Below the pieces are notes generated by a model. That model was not told the DNA's origin, ran no database searches, and was given only the letters and a program-made list of their open reading frames with translations. A stretch of DNA of 64,000 nt from Incurvaria masculella (taxonomy: Eukaryota; Arthropoda; Insecta; Lepidoptera; Incurvariidae): contig OX335657.1 of the NCBI GenBank assembly GCA_946894095.1, positions 12,276,001-12,340,000 on the forward strand, read 5' to 3'. How positions within the stretch are numbered: the stretch's first letter is position 1; the number at the start of each line of letters is the position of its first letter. The position numbers and the translations under genes were made by a program. Of this stretch, positions 10,188-21,959 are shown one piece after another.

Positions 10188-10969
10188 CTGCATACAAGCA
10201 AAAAGTAGCGCCATCTATCCAAACTCTGAAGAACTACGTGAGCGCCGTGTCAAAGCCGTGTTGACAACTCGCCGCCACGTTGCATTAGGTCTAACGATGT
10301 AACCTTGTACCTGCGTACTTAAATGTTTTCTTTTTAGTTTAAACTTTTAAGTTCATTTAGTACAGTCGAAAAAAATCAAATTCTATTAACAAAAAATAAT
10401 TTATGAATGAAAAATGTTTTTTTGTAATTTCAAGGTATTCGAGTTAAATATAATTTGAATTTTCTCTTGTACCTGCTTGGTCTGTGATCTACCTGCCTGT
10501 CATGTCAATATTTGTTTTCATTATATCTTGGGAAACCCTGGTCGTATCCCTATCATGCGACCACTCGAAGTAAAGGTCCCGACCTGATCTACCTGACTGT
10601 CATGTCAAAATTTGTTTTCGTTATATCTTGGGAAACACTGGTCGTAGACCCATCATGCGGTCACTCAAAGTAAACGTCCCGACCTGATCTACCTGCCTGT
10701 CATGTCAAAATTAGTTTTCGTTATATCTTGGGAAACACTGGTCGTAGACCCATCATGCGACCACTCAAAGTAAACGCCCCGACCTGATCTAACTATCTGG
10801 AATGTCAAAATTTGTTTGGCCCTAAAACGAATATTTTAGGGCCAATGTACTGGTGCCATTAGTCGTGCGCGTTGACCGGGTCCTTACGAAGTAATATAGT
10901 TATAAGTAAATGCATTAGCCTGACACCCCACGTCGGATGTAGGTTCCATGATAAGGCCTATAACCAATG
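10188..10969. repeat. Right part of the interrupted repeat, with 100-bp tandem units
   Basis: After the duplication, the sequence (agcaaaaagtagcgccatct) parallels 11026-11275. From 10486 there are three tandem units of exactly 100 bp (10486, 10586, 10686) plus a partial fourth at 10786. Each unit starts GATCTACCTG and contains TATATCTTGGGAAACACTGG and a GACCACTC box. 10818-10855 carries a short inverted pair (ggccctaaaacga, ttttagggcc). Confidence 0.8.
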
Positions 10970-11610
10970 ATTTCAAAGGTAAGGATACGCCCTTATATAG
11001 AATTGAAACAAATCTTCTCCATACAAGCAAAAAGTAGCGCCATCTATCCAAACTCGGAAGAACTACGTGAGCGCCGTGTCAAAGTCGTGTTGACAACTCG
11101 CCGCCATGTTGCATTAGGTCTAACGATGTAACCTTGTACCTGCGTCCTTAAATGTTTTCTTTTTAATTTAAACTTTTAAGTTCTTTTAACTTTTATGAAT
11201 GAAAAATGTTTTTTGTAATTTCAAGGTATTCAAGTTAAATACAATTTGAATTTTCTCTTGTACCTGCTTGGTCTGGATCTAACTGCCTGTCATGTCAAAA
11301 TTTGTTTTCGTTATATCTAGGGAAACACTGGTCGTAGACCCATCATGCGACCACTCGAAGTAAAGGTCCCGACCTGATCTATCTGCCTGTCATGTCAAAA
11401 TTTGTTTTCGTTATATCTTGGGAAACACTGGTCGTAGACCCATCATGCGACCACTCAAAGTAAACGTCCCGACCTGATCTACCTGCCTGTCATGTCAAAA
11501 TTTGTTTTCGTTATATCTTGGGAAACACATGACAGGAAGATGGATCAGGTCGGGGCGTTTATTTTGAGAGGTCGCATGATGGGTCTACGACCAGTGTTTC
11601 CCAAGATATA
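10970..11610. repeat. Second, unoccupied copy of the same repeat with 100-bp units and an inverted end
   Basis: This duplicates the 6541-6584 plus 10188-10485 sequence without the LTR element. Its 100-bp units start at 11276, 11376 and 11476. The third stops at 11528 and is followed by an inverted unit (11529-11610), giving a palindromic end. Isolated diverged inverted units recur at 14570-14706. Confidence 0.8.
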
Positions 11611-11833
11611 GCTTACTATGCCAATTTTGAGTGTAAGGCGAGTATTCATCGATAAATTAATTCTAAAATATCATCAACAAGTAAAGCTTCTCCAGTGACG
11701 AATGTCCACTGTCCACCACACCCGTTATGCAAATCAAATGCCAGTGCAGGCTACTAGGAGCTGCTGGATATATTGGCGATGCATATTTTGGTGATGCAGG
11801 TATTGTAGATGGATTTATGGAGCAGCTCCATAG

Positions 11834-11901
11834 CGATGCATTCAGCCCAGCCGCAGTTTTTTCGCCGGTGTCGGTCATGCGGCTGGGCCGCAAATGCATC
11901 G
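11834..11901. repeat. Hairpin with about 22-bp stems beside a 'ggcgatgc' repeat
   Basis: The left stem 'cgatgcattcagcccagccg' is mirrored by its near complement ending at 11901. The flank at 11765-11815 has imperfect repeats of 'ttggcgatgcatatt', the same motif as in the 53-54.7 kb composite. Confidence 0.55.
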
Positions 11902-12763
11902 TCGGCGTTGTAGATATTGACGGCGTTATGGCTGACAGGTATATGATTTTTTTTTCATTCTTCTAAATAGAAAGATAACAGAAAAAAATCGCTTTGAAAG
12001 GTAAAAAAGGTCCTTTTAGAAATATTTTTTATTTCGATGATTATAAGTGTTTTGGACAAAATGGGGATGTGTACCTTCGCAAACGTACGTTCTATAAGGT
12101 CAGCATTTTATCAATGATTAACAACCAAAGGCTTTACTGTAATCGAATTCAGAAAAACGTTCATATTTAGGTATTTATTCCCCTTAATTAGTGGTTGCAG
12201 TTTAAAGTACCTATAGGCAACTCGGCAAGGCAGGTAACAAATAATATTTGAATATTATAAAAAAATACATGTACGAACAAATCTATGTGATATGCTAGAT
12301 AAGATAACGGAATCCGGGCAGTGCTTCGATAAAAACACTTTGGTAGGTACTTAAATTACCTTGTAACTTTGCATAGTAGGTACCTAAAAAGCTATCAGAG
12401 AAATATCTGCAGTCATATCTAAGGTCACGTAGTAAGGTGACAATGACGGCGCACAGAAATATCTTGGAATTGGCTTAATCTGTTATCTTCTTGACTTTGT
12501 ATGTATTTGTATTGGCTTTCCCGAAAGCCAAAATTATGGTTAGAATGGAGATTTAATAGCGGTTAATAGTACCTCGTTAAGTAGAAAAAAATATCTTGAC
12601 AAGGCCACAGAATAACTAATAGTGACAAGGCTTTGTGATCATCAAAGTACATAGAAAATCTGGCGTAAATTATACTTTCAAAAAACTAAATAATTATTTA
12701 ACCACCTGCATAGTAAGGGCTTACTTGCTCTTAAAGAATAACAATCTGTCAGTAAATTTATTT
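11902..12763. other. Non-coding stretch, nothing recognised
   Basis: AT-rich sequence, no exon, RNA gene or clear repeat structure seen. Confidence 0.5.
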
Positions 12764-13347
12764 TAGGAGAACACATCGACCTAATAATCAATAAAGCCTA
12801 TAAAAAACTAGGATTCATTCTTCGAGTGACCCAACCTTTTACGGATGCTGCTTGCCTAAAATTGATTTATTTCTCCTATGTAAGAAGCATTCTGGAATAT
12901 GCAAGTTGCATCTGGTCGCCTCAATATACAACCTATAAAGATCGCATAGAACGTATTCAGATTAAGTTTATTAAGCACCTAAATTACCGGTGTAAAATGT
13001 CTTTTTCATCGTACGAAGAAAGCTGTAACAACCATAAAATTTTACCACTGAACGACAGGAGAGTTCTATTGGATATGTTATTATTGCACGATTTAGTTCG
13101 AGGAGTTGTAGATTGCCCGACGTTAGTTGAGACATTTGGGCTTCATGTTCCGAAGCGCCGAACACGCCACACCGTCGTTTTTCTATTTAGTGTGCCCTCT
13201 CACCGGACTAATTACGCCAAGAATGCCACTCTCACTCGTTTAGCTCGCACCTATAATCGAATGTTTACAGATATAGATCCATTTTATTTGAACAAATGCA
13301 CTTTCAAGCATCATGTTATAAAAACCATCCTGCAACCAACTGCGTAG
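12764..13347 (+). pseudogene. 5'-truncated non-LTR retrotransposon RT, C-terminal part
   Basis: The frame is open from about 12764, before the first ATG at 12826, and encodes the thumb and C-terminal region of a CR1/Jockey-like reverse transcriptase. Typical features are LIYFSYVRSILEYASCIW and the following RIERIQIKFIKHLNY. The catalytic FADD palm, endonuclease and 5' parts are missing, as expected for 5' truncation during target-primed insertion. The stop at 13345-13347 looks natural. A CA-rich 3' UTR follows (13480-13560), and the copy probably ends in the A-rich tract at 13880-13912. Non-functional fragment. Confidence 0.8.
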
Positions 13348-13912
13348 TTAAAAATAAAATATAATACATTGGATTCGAGCATGAACTTCTTCAGTTACCT
13401 ACAATTACATTCTTTCATTATTTTTTCCATATGGTGACTTTGTATAACATAAATTGAATGTTATGTTATGAAACATTCACACAATCACCCTCGCACCCAC
13501 TCTCAAACTCACAAATTCACCCTCAAACCTCTTTGACACACATGACCACACCCTCTCACACTCTCATAAGACAACACACCTACACAAATAAATCCTACCG
13601 ACATGGTAATACTGCGTATTACCTTATTATTCGTGGGAATTTCAGTTTTAGTTTTTTGTTAACTCTTGCTAATTTTTGTTAATTGTGTGTTCATTTTTGT
13701 TAATTTAACTTTAAACTTAACTTTTTGATAAATTTCTTTAATTTATAATTTATAAAATATTTTCATTTTGTCACTATCTGGACTATTTTTTGTTTTATAT
13801 ATATAGAGAAATCTATTATTGGCTTTATTTTTAGTTTAATTTGTATGTACAACTTTTACGTTTATGCTGTTGATTTCTTCAATAAAATAAAATAAAAAAA
13901 ATAAAATAAAAA
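13348..13912 (+). mobile_element. 3' UTR and A-rich tail of the LINE fragment
   Basis: Non-coding sequence downstream of the RT stop ending in (AATAAA)-like A-rich repeats. The right border is approximate, and I could not find a convincing target duplication. Confidence 0.5.
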
Positions 13913-14414
13913 TTAAGGTTAAACATCCTTTCCATAAAAGTTGACTGATGAGTCGGATTGGTTATTTTAAAGTCAGAAAAGCATTGAAGAAATAACAAGA
14001 GTATTTCGTATTCACCAAGATGATTTGAGCAGGTTAGGAACAAAACGTGTCAACACGTAATATTTATGGCAATTATTTCAACATATATGTTACAACGTCC
14101 ACGACAGCGTAATCCTCATAAATTCTCGAGATAAAAAGTTTTTAAAGTAAGTCTGAAAAGTGTCTAGTGGTCGAGATATACATTTTTGAAATATGTGTTT
14201 TCGTCTAGTGCAATTTGACCCTTTGTTGCACTCGCTGCCACCTGCTCGCGCCGCCACAGAATATAATAGTGTGCCGCTCCGCCTCCGCTGCTCACGTGGC
14301 TGACAAGGCTAGCCGCCAACATAGATAATATAATATTACTGCGTAATGCCGCCAATACCTCCTCCGCCGCGCGCCTCCACACGATCAAAAGCGAAAGCAA
14401 AGAATATCTAATAA

Positions 14415-14533
14415 AACGAAAGCGAGAAGTTCTTGTATTAGTTAGCTGCTGTCAAACTTTATGCATTCTACCTACTTTTTTTCTACGTAGAGTTTGACAG
14501 AAGCGAACACGAGAACTTCTCGTGTTCGCTTTC
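14415..14533. repeat. Foldback element
   Basis: The left arm 'aacgaaagcgagaagttct' pairs imperfectly with a right arm ending 'gttcgctttc'. Inner arms 'ctgtcaaact' and 'agtttgacag' pair exactly. Part of it recurs around 16430-16490. Confidence 0.55.
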
Positions 14534-14569
14534 ATGAGTAGAGAATATTACATGTTCTGTGAGTAGAAC

Positions 14570-14706
14570 CACGTTTACTTTGAGCGGTCGCATGATTGGT
14601 CAACGACCAGTGTTTTCCAAGATATGACGAAAACAAATTACGACAAGACATGCTGGTAGATCAGGACGGGGTCTCATAATGGGTCTACGACCAGTGTTTC
14701 CCAAGA
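14570..14706 (-). repeat. Diverged inverted copies of the 100-bp unit
   Basis: It contains 'ggtctacgaccagtgtttcc' and 'ccaagata', the complements of the unit at 10486-10785. Confidence 0.65.
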
Positions 14707-15093
14707 TAATTAACGCACTTCCATATAAACATTAACAGGTGGATTTTTGCGAACCGCCGCTATATTTGATGTTACACATAAAAAAAACTATTTGATTACC
14801 TACTCATATTCATATCCACTCCAAAATAAGGTTCATACAAGGTTCTTTCAGCTACACGTGCAACAGGCGGCGGCAGCGCGTCACCGCTCATGAACTTCGG
14901 TAGGTAATAAAATAAAAAATGCGATTATTCAATCAATAAAAAAAAATAATGTGAATTTACTTACTGATGATAGGATTTTTCCGTGTTTTTTTTTTACTTT
15001 CGTTTTTTATTTTTTTCATTCTTTTACTACGCAACTAGGCATTTAGACGACTCTCAAAAGCACTCTGCAGTCGTCCGCAGACGAATGAGTGGC

Positions 15094-15345
15094 GTTGGCC
15101 CTAAAACGAGTATTGTAGGGCCAGCGTACTGGCACGTACTGGTGCCATCAGTCGTGTGCATTGATCGGGTCCAAGTAGTAGTATACAGGTTTCGTAATGG
15201 CCAGTCTTCTCAATAAAAGTTAGACTTTCCATACAAAGTAATTCAATAATTTAGCCTAAAAAGAATCGGATGTTCCGTAAGAGTGTTGTATGTACTGGGA
15301 GATGGATGGTTAATATCACACCTACTGTCATGACATTAGCTGACT
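15094..15345. repeat. Repeat fragment related to 10818-10900 and 6390-6530
   Basis: It shares 'ggccctaaaacga', 'tcgtgtgcattgatcgggtcc', 'gttagactttccatacaaa' and 'atatcacacctactgtcatg' with those segments. This shows that they belong to one larger repeat family. Confidence 0.6.
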
Positions 15346-17336
15346 CGCCACGAGGGTTCAGGTTCAATGCCAAGACCTTCCTTATGCATGGTTACGACAT
15401 GGGTCGCGTCGACATGCCGAAGTATGCGATGACAGTTCGAGTAATTTTTGATGGGACTGAGATAAATTCGTTCCGTGCTTGCCCTGTATTTTGACGGGAG
15501 GGCTGAAGCTCTGTCTCTTTGACAGCAAAAGTGTCGCTTCAGTGTCGCTGTCTCTTTGACACAACACGTGTCGGACACATTTTCCCGTCTAGCTCTTATA
15601 GACTACCTAGGAGGTCGCGACAAAAATGGTAACGATAACGTAAATGGCTGAAACTGGGTTCACGGGATAAAATACAACCCTCTGTAGCTAAATATGTCAG
15701 TCTGCCTGTTCCAAGTGGTTTCGTTACGTATATAAGGCGCCTGAAAAAGTAGCTATGGTGACAAAAAATACATATGATAAAGTAAATGGATGCAAATGAC
15801 GAAGCATGAAAGTATCAATACATACTTGCTTAGCAATACAAAAACTGAACAAATCTTTGGTTGCATTTAGTAGTTATGGCCATTTAGGTTACAGATATAA
15901 CTTTAGGTATATTTAAGTATTTAATTAAGTAACCGTCTGGTTATGGTTGTATAATTAATAGGTATCAATGTTTCCAGATAATCAGTATATTCATCAGCAG
16001 GTACATACCAGCATCCATTTTATGTAGCCAATCTAGAAAACGCAACCCCTTGGCACGGGCAGACCGACATATTTAGCATCAGAGGGTTGGTCTCTAACAT
16101 GTGAACCCAGATTCACCCATAATGTCGTGACCATAAATGTCGTGACCTCCCGGAATATTAGGATAAGGAACTAGGAAGGATAAGCTTAACGATAAGGAAC
16201 ATAGTTCCAAAAATATCCAATGGCTTTCAATAGGGAGAATGATAGCTTATTTTCGATCCTTCGGTTGTCTGCATAGCTACTCATTAGATTCTCACCTGTG
16301 AGTCACTGGTGAGTCACACCACCACATGAAATGACGGCCATGTAGAAAATTCTGTGACTCACTTTTGATTCACTGGTGAGAATCAAATGAGTAGATATCC
16401 TGCATATCTGCTCAAGGTCAAATTCTATGTAGAAAAAAGATGCCTACTTTTTTTCTACATAGAGAACTACTCGTGTTCCCTTTCATGGATATAGACTACG
16501 AACGCAGGTGTAACGTTAGCGTCGCTCTGTCTCTCTTTGGAGGGCAAAGAGTTCGGAGAAGTCGCTGCGAGCTTCTCTTTCTACGTTGGAGGCCCAATCG
16601 GATGTGGTGCTAAGATGTGGTGTCCGATTTTTTCCTTGTCGGTATTTTCATAGACATAGTGCTGTTTGGACGCCACGCGAATCGAGCAAAGACGCGGTTC
16701 GGTCGCCACTAAATATTTCAGTCTACTTCTGGCGATGGCTAACATAGTTCATAGCTGTTCATAGCTGATGCCGTGCTGTTCAATAGAGTGAAACAGGTCA
16801 GCAATCTTAAAATTCGCGTTAGCCTGTGTCTTACGTAGGTGAGAATATGTTATCCCAATTTCAATATTGACCATATGCACGAATTCAACAAACTAGATTC
16901 AATCTATTTTGCATCGGGCAATCTACCTGAATGTAGAATGGCGACCTCAGATCAAAAAGTTAAAAGGTCTTCAGTTATTCCAAATATGGTCGCAGACGTA
17001 TTGGTGGATTTGGTGCAAACTGACTTGACGAACGCATTTCGGGAACATAATTGCACGCGGTGGCTGTGTTTGGACTAGGTGGCTTAATACGAACGAACAG
17101 TTTCCCATACGATTATATGCACACTTTTTCCCAAGTCGGCGGCGCGGCGGAGGCGGCGGCGCGGAGTCGCGACAGCGACCACATGCCACTTCTCCTTCCT
17201 TTTCTCTGACGTGACCCGCAGTGCGATCAGTAATATTATATTATCTATGAGTGCGATTACAAAGCACGAAACGGGGGAGGTTGGTTGCATGTGACAGCTA
17301 TTGCGATTGCGAAATAGAAGCACCGGCAACAGTATT
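15346..17336. other. Repeat-rich stretch without supported gene
   Basis: It contains a direct/inverted 'gtgagtcac' cluster at 16295-16400 and a dispersed-repeat copy at 16983-17080 (see 735-850). Short open frames have no family features. Confidence 0.5.
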
Positions 17337-17474
17337 GCGATTACGAAGCGCCAAATGAGGTGTAGGTGCGGTTAGTACCCCAAAACTGACATATTTTGTA
17401 CTCAAAAGCCGTCAGTTTGCTGTCAATTTGGGGTAGGTGCGGCACCTACACCTCATTACGCGCTTCGTAATCGC
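17337..17474. repeat. Foldback MITE
   Basis: The arms 'gcgattacgaagcg' and 'cgcttcgtaatcgc' are exact complements at the ends. Further inward, 'aatgaggtgtaggtgc' and 'gtaccccaaa' are also mirrored. Confidence 0.7.
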
Positions 17475-18131
17475 ACTGCCGCACAGCATCCGAGCCCTGC
17501 GCGGCCGCGCTGAGGTCAGGTTATAGAAGGACTTGGCTGAGCTTGTCGCCTTGACGTCCAATCTGCGCGGCATCGAAGAAATTGGCGAAGGAAGGATATT
17601 GGTTGATTATTATATCAGTCTGTGCACATATGGAGCAATTTTCTTAATATTCTGTGATGGAATAGTAGTTCCTAAATAATTGATTGATGTTGCATAGATT
17701 GTTCTCTTTATCGCCTATCAGTAAAATAATCACAAACATAAATTGAATGCTTATTACCTAGTATCGGCTGAAATTTTGAATAAAAAGCGTGTTAAAAAAA
17801 GGTCTCTTACAAGTTCCCCGCGCTGTGGTCACCTGACTTTGCCACCACACTACCAAGGCCGAAAGTGAGTATCTATTTAACTTCCTATTGGTTCAAGAAG
17901 AAAAGACTGTTTTCTGTAGATGTTTACTTTTATCTAGTTGGAGGAAACTATGATTCATTTAAAATTTTAGAAATTCCTTATATTTACCTATTAATACATT
18001 GCACATATATGAATAATTGAATAAAGTTCATTCAACGACTCTTGCTGCTGTTATTTTTACGTCATACAGGTATATTTATGTAAAATATTTTAGCTTAAAA
18101 TAAATAGCATTTGCTTTTTTATAAATGACTA
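17475..18131. other. Non-coding stretch, nothing recognised
   Basis: AT-rich sequence with no exon or repeat structure I can defend. Confidence 0.45.
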
Positions 18132-18250
18132 ACAGCCGTATTCAGAGTGGGCGGACTAACTTTAATACGCCGGACTAAACTGGTTTTTGTATGGTTAGTC
18201 CGGTGCTAATCTCGTACTAAGTTTTGACAGTTTCTCTATGAATACGACTG
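18132..18250. repeat. Foldback MITE
   Basis: The ends 'cagccgtattca' and 'tgaatacgactg' are inverted copies. The inner segments 'ggactaaactgg' and 'atggttagtccgg' are also partly mirrored. Confidence 0.6.
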
Positions 18251-18980
18251 ATTGTATATTTATTCATATTTATTGGACATATCTTCAAACTTTTAACACC
18301 TTTTTTGTTTACATAGGTATAGTTGTTCGGGATCCTTTATTCGCTACATGCCCTTTAAGTTTACTCGTTTGAGAAAAAAAAATCGTGTTTTCCACGATAT
18401 TTTATTCGCTTTTCCATAGGCTCGAACCAGTTTATTATACATTTATTCTAGTAGTAGGATTACAAAAAAATTACGATTTGAATACTTTGACGGCCTCTAT
18501 ACTTGACTGAAACCGTTGACTACGAATATTATGGCAGATGTTATTTGGCAGAGAGCTATCATTAGAACAATCCTAGGTAGAAACGAATTTATTAAAGTGG
18601 GCTCATTAAAAAATTGCATTCTCTATGCAAATTAACTATGTTCATGTCATACTGATTATTTCAAATTTCTAATCGTATGGAAACCTGACCGCCTGTCGTA
18701 TGCTACATAGTCCATACATCGCCACCATTGGCACCATCGCCAATACGTTCCGACCCACACAAACCCTCCAATACGTTGTGACTATGATTGCATGTGCCAT
18801 GTATGTTTAAGAAGATAATGAGGTGATCAAGTTTCATACAATGGTGGGTGCTTGTTTCCTGTCTAAATAAAAAAAAGCACAATCCTCCATAAGTTGAAAA
18901 TTACAGACTTGCCTTATGGCTAATCGCAGATTGACATTAAGGTGGTGAAAGAAGTAGTTACATATTTTTTTCAGCCATTT

Positions 18981-20092
18981 ATGGATCCATGGGGTGGAGT
19001 GGCAACTGTTAGAGTGAACTCTGAGAACTTCGAGGACAACTTCTCTCCCGAGGGCTCCTCCCAGCAGCAGGCGGCATCCGACAAGCTTGCCGACTCGGCG
19101 CAATATCTCGCTTTGCTAGGTATGACCAACAAAATGGACTGGTATTGTGATCAGGAAATTTAGTGTCAAAATTAAATCTCCATCTCTATATCCACTAATT
19201 ATAAAACACTAGGACACGTGTCTGTAATTATGGAATTTTACAAAAATATTTAAATACAATAAAAATTAAATATATAAAAAAACGAAACTGATTACAAAGC
19301 AAAAATAATTATTTGTTTATTCATATATGCTGTGTTTACTTATATCTAGCCATCATATTACTTTTAAATTTGTAATGTGAAAAATCGACTTTTTTATTAT
19401 TATTAAATAAATGATGTAGGCCGCGAGCATAGATTTAACAAGCTCCGAGTAGTTGACTAGTCCTAGCGCCTTACCCTGAAAATGTTGAGAACTTTAGTGC
19501 ACAAATCTGCAACATATGATATGCGTACTTTCCAACCAAAAGCTTAAACTATTATAATATAATTTTAAACTAACTCTATTTTACATCCCCCTTAAATTTT
19601 GTATTTTTTATTAAATCAAATGATATCCAACTCTGGCCCTCGACTTGCACAAACTAGAGTATACCTTCTTGAGCTGACCTGCGCCAGAGAAGCCAGTGGC
19701 TACTTCTGAATATTTTTTTATTGTTTCATTTAGTTTCAGTTTCGTTTCTTTATTCCCACCATTGGATGTATATTACACACTCGGATTCGTAATTTTTTCC
19801 CTCCCATTGTATATAACATATTAGACCTGATGAATATTTATTGACTGTTCAGGGCAATTAAAAATTGTCCATCCCACCGTTAATTTTATGCATGGTAAAT
19901 CAAGATTTTCACAAAAATCGTATCATTGCAGAGAAGCGACTGAAGTCTGTTCGTGCCAAGAACAACATCGTAGAGAACCTCTCGGCGTACCGTGCTGACT
20001 GCATCGAGCGACTCCTGCGCGACGGAGCCTCCCTCGAACCTGTCATTGGGGACACCGACCAGGAAGCACTCATAGAGAAAGAACCGCTGTAA
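18981..20092 (+). CDS. CCDC32-like small protein, two exons recognised
   Basis: Exon 18981-19119 joins exon 19932-20092 across a phase-1 intron with canonical borders (CTAG|GTATGA and TTGCAG|AGAAG). The join turns the split codon into Glu and gives YLALLEKRLKSVRAKNN, a short amphipathic helix resembling the conserved core of CCDC32 family proteins. The family is linked in vertebrates to AP2 adaptor assembly. Product: 99 residues if it starts at the ATG at 18981 (MDPWGG), acidic with an FEDNF-type N-terminus. A good acceptor (tttttttcag) ends at 18974, just before that ATG, so an upstream exon is likely, either untranslated or adding residues. The intron contains a TTAA-type MITE copy. The next gene starts 81 bp after the stop without a polyadenylation signal between. 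The family assignment rests on a short helix and is moderate. Confidence 0.6.
19200..19490 (-). repeat. Decayed copy of the 37.7-kb TTAA MITE in the intron
   Basis: It shows inverted similarity to 37700-37920, including 'gactagtcctagcgcctta' at the end and the 'attattattaaataaatgatg' tract. Confidence 0.6.
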
Positions 20093-20173
20093 CTTGCCCA
20101 AAGTAACTATCTCCGACTTATCTCTATCTTTAGGAGCTACATTCGGTCGCGTAAATTGCTATAGGAAACCATC

Positions 20174-20989
20174 ATGGCTGGCTCATCTTCTTCACAGTTG
20201 ACTTCCATCGACCTGACAGGGACAACGTATTGTGTCGTCACCGGCGCTTCCCAGGGCATCGGCAGAGCCCTCGCAGTTGAAATCTCAAAAATAATTGGTC
20301 CCAACTCGCTAATGCTTCTCTTAGCTCGCAACGATAAAGAATTAGCCGTGACAGCCGAACTGTGCGAATCTGATAAAGTGAAGGCTGTTTATAAATCCAT
20401 TGATTTGGTGTCCGCGACAGTGGCAGAGATGAACGAAGTGCTAAATTTCCCATTGGGCAGTCGCACTGTAGGTGATTTTGAGACAGCGATCATATTTCAC
20501 AACGTCGGTTCGCTCGGCAACTTATCCGTTGAAACTAACAGCATTGAGAATGTTCCAGAGCTCCGGGAGTACTATGACCTGAATGTTTTCAATGTTATCA
20601 CTCTCAACACTCAGTTCCTTAAGCTTGTGAAGGGATTTGAGGATCGAGCGATCGTTGTGAATGTCACCTCCCTGTGTGCGATCAAGCCGATGGCTGGGAT
20701 GGCTTACTATTGTAGCGGCAAAGCTGCTAGGGAAATGTATTTCAAGGTACTCGCGGAGGAGATGCGTCACCTTAAAGTTCTTAATTACTCTCCGGGCCCC
20801 GTTGAGACTTCCATGATCGATAGCGTGCTAGAGGAAGCCGTCAATACTAATCTCAAGGATGTCTTTGAATCCTTTAAGACCCAGCAGATCCTCCTGAAGC
20901 CGGAAGTGACGGCTCGGAAGTGCATGCGCGTGTTGCAGCAAGGAAAGTTTGCTTCCGGTGATCACATTGACTATTTCGATGACGAATAA
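20174..20989 (+). CDS. Spr: Sepiapterin reductase (SDR family)
   Basis: An intronless 271-residue short-chain dehydrogenase/reductase. It catalyses the last NADPH-dependent steps to tetrahydrobiopterin in the cytosol; in Lepidoptera, pteridine metabolism also feeds pigments. Residues 23-30 (TGASQGIG) are the glycine-rich cofactor loop. HNVG at 109-112 stands for the family's NNAG. S166 (NVTS) and Y179-x3-K183 (YYCSGK) form the catalytic set. SPGPVET at 206-212 and the C-terminal GDHIDYFDD match sepiapterin reductases, which typically end with a similar hydrophobic/acidic tail. Length agrees with the family (about 260-270). The start at 20174 has a good context (AACCATCATGG). A possible acceptor (atctttag) lies at 20121-20133, so the 5' UTR may be spliced. 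It lies 81 bp downstream of the CCDC32-like stop on the same strand. Confidence 0.9.
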   Translation: MAGSSSSQLTSIDLTGTTYCVVTGASQGIGRALAVEISKIIGPNSLMLLLARNDKELAVTAELCESDKVKAVYKSIDLVSATVAEMNEVLNFPLGSRTVGDFETAIIFHNVGSLGNLSVETNSIENVPELREYYDLNVFNVITLNTQFLKLVKGFEDRAIVVNVTSLCAIKPMAGMAYYCSGKAAREMYFKVLAEEMRHLKVLNYSPGPVETSMIDSVLEEAVNTNLKDVFESFKTQQILLKPEVTARKCMRVLQQGKFASGDHIDYFDDE

Positions 20990-21191
20990 CTTGCATATCT
21001 CAGTTGCTTGATTTTCTCATGTTAATCAACATTTCCTTCTCTTGATACTACTCGATATCGTGTATACGATAGTGTTGTTTGTAAATGGCATCCAAAACTC
21101 TTTGTAAACTTGCTTCTATCTCAATTACTCTACAATGTTACTAGACCTAGTGTTAGCAATGTTGGACAGAGTGAAGTTGTTTGCATATGAA

Positions 21192-21197
21192 AATAAA
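21192..21197 (+). terminator. Spr: Polyadenylation signal of sepiapterin reductase
   Basis: AATAAA about 200 bp after the stop. A second AATAAA lies near 21588. Confidence 0.5.
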
Positions 21198-21959
21198 GTT
21201 AACTCCTCTTCTCGCTCTGAACAAAAATAGGTTTCTACACGAAAGTTAGAGCACGGCCAAGTTTTACGGCAAAATGTAATGGGGTTTAATAAATATTGTT
21301 ACGTTTCCACTCTTCTGGCAAATGTTGTGGCTCGATAGTTTCATTCAATCGTAGAAATCAGGAAGTTACGTGTAGGTGTTTGTAGTTTGTACCTATCTTA
21401 CCTTCACGAGTTTTACACAAACGATTACTTGCCATTTTTAAACGCTAACTGTGAATTTCCATGACATTGTACTAGTACTAGTTTTAAACAATAATCATTC
21501 CTAATGCATGCATGCATTTACCTAAATCTAAGATATAATTGCTTTTTTTTTGTTACATATGTATATGTGAATGTTAAATCATGTTTCAATAAATATTTAC
21601 TCTAAATGATGTATAGATTTATTTAAAGTTTTTCATTACTGTAAGTACCTACCGTCACCACTTTTCTATTTAAGCAATTAATTTACTAACCTCTGTGCCA
21701 CATTTTGGAGTAACTATTTATTGAACATGTATGTACTTACAATAATGTGAAAATAGAAGCCAACCTGCACCCATATCCCAGAAGTACCAAAGGTTTATCA
21801 AATCAACCATCACATACTTCTTTGATCCCTTTACAGGCCAATAGACTTCAATTCGGATTTGAATAATGTATAAATATTGCATTTTGTTGATGTCAACCTT
21901 TGCATAGTTTGCACAGATTTTTTTTACCACACCCACCTTCATGAAATTAGCCCAACACA

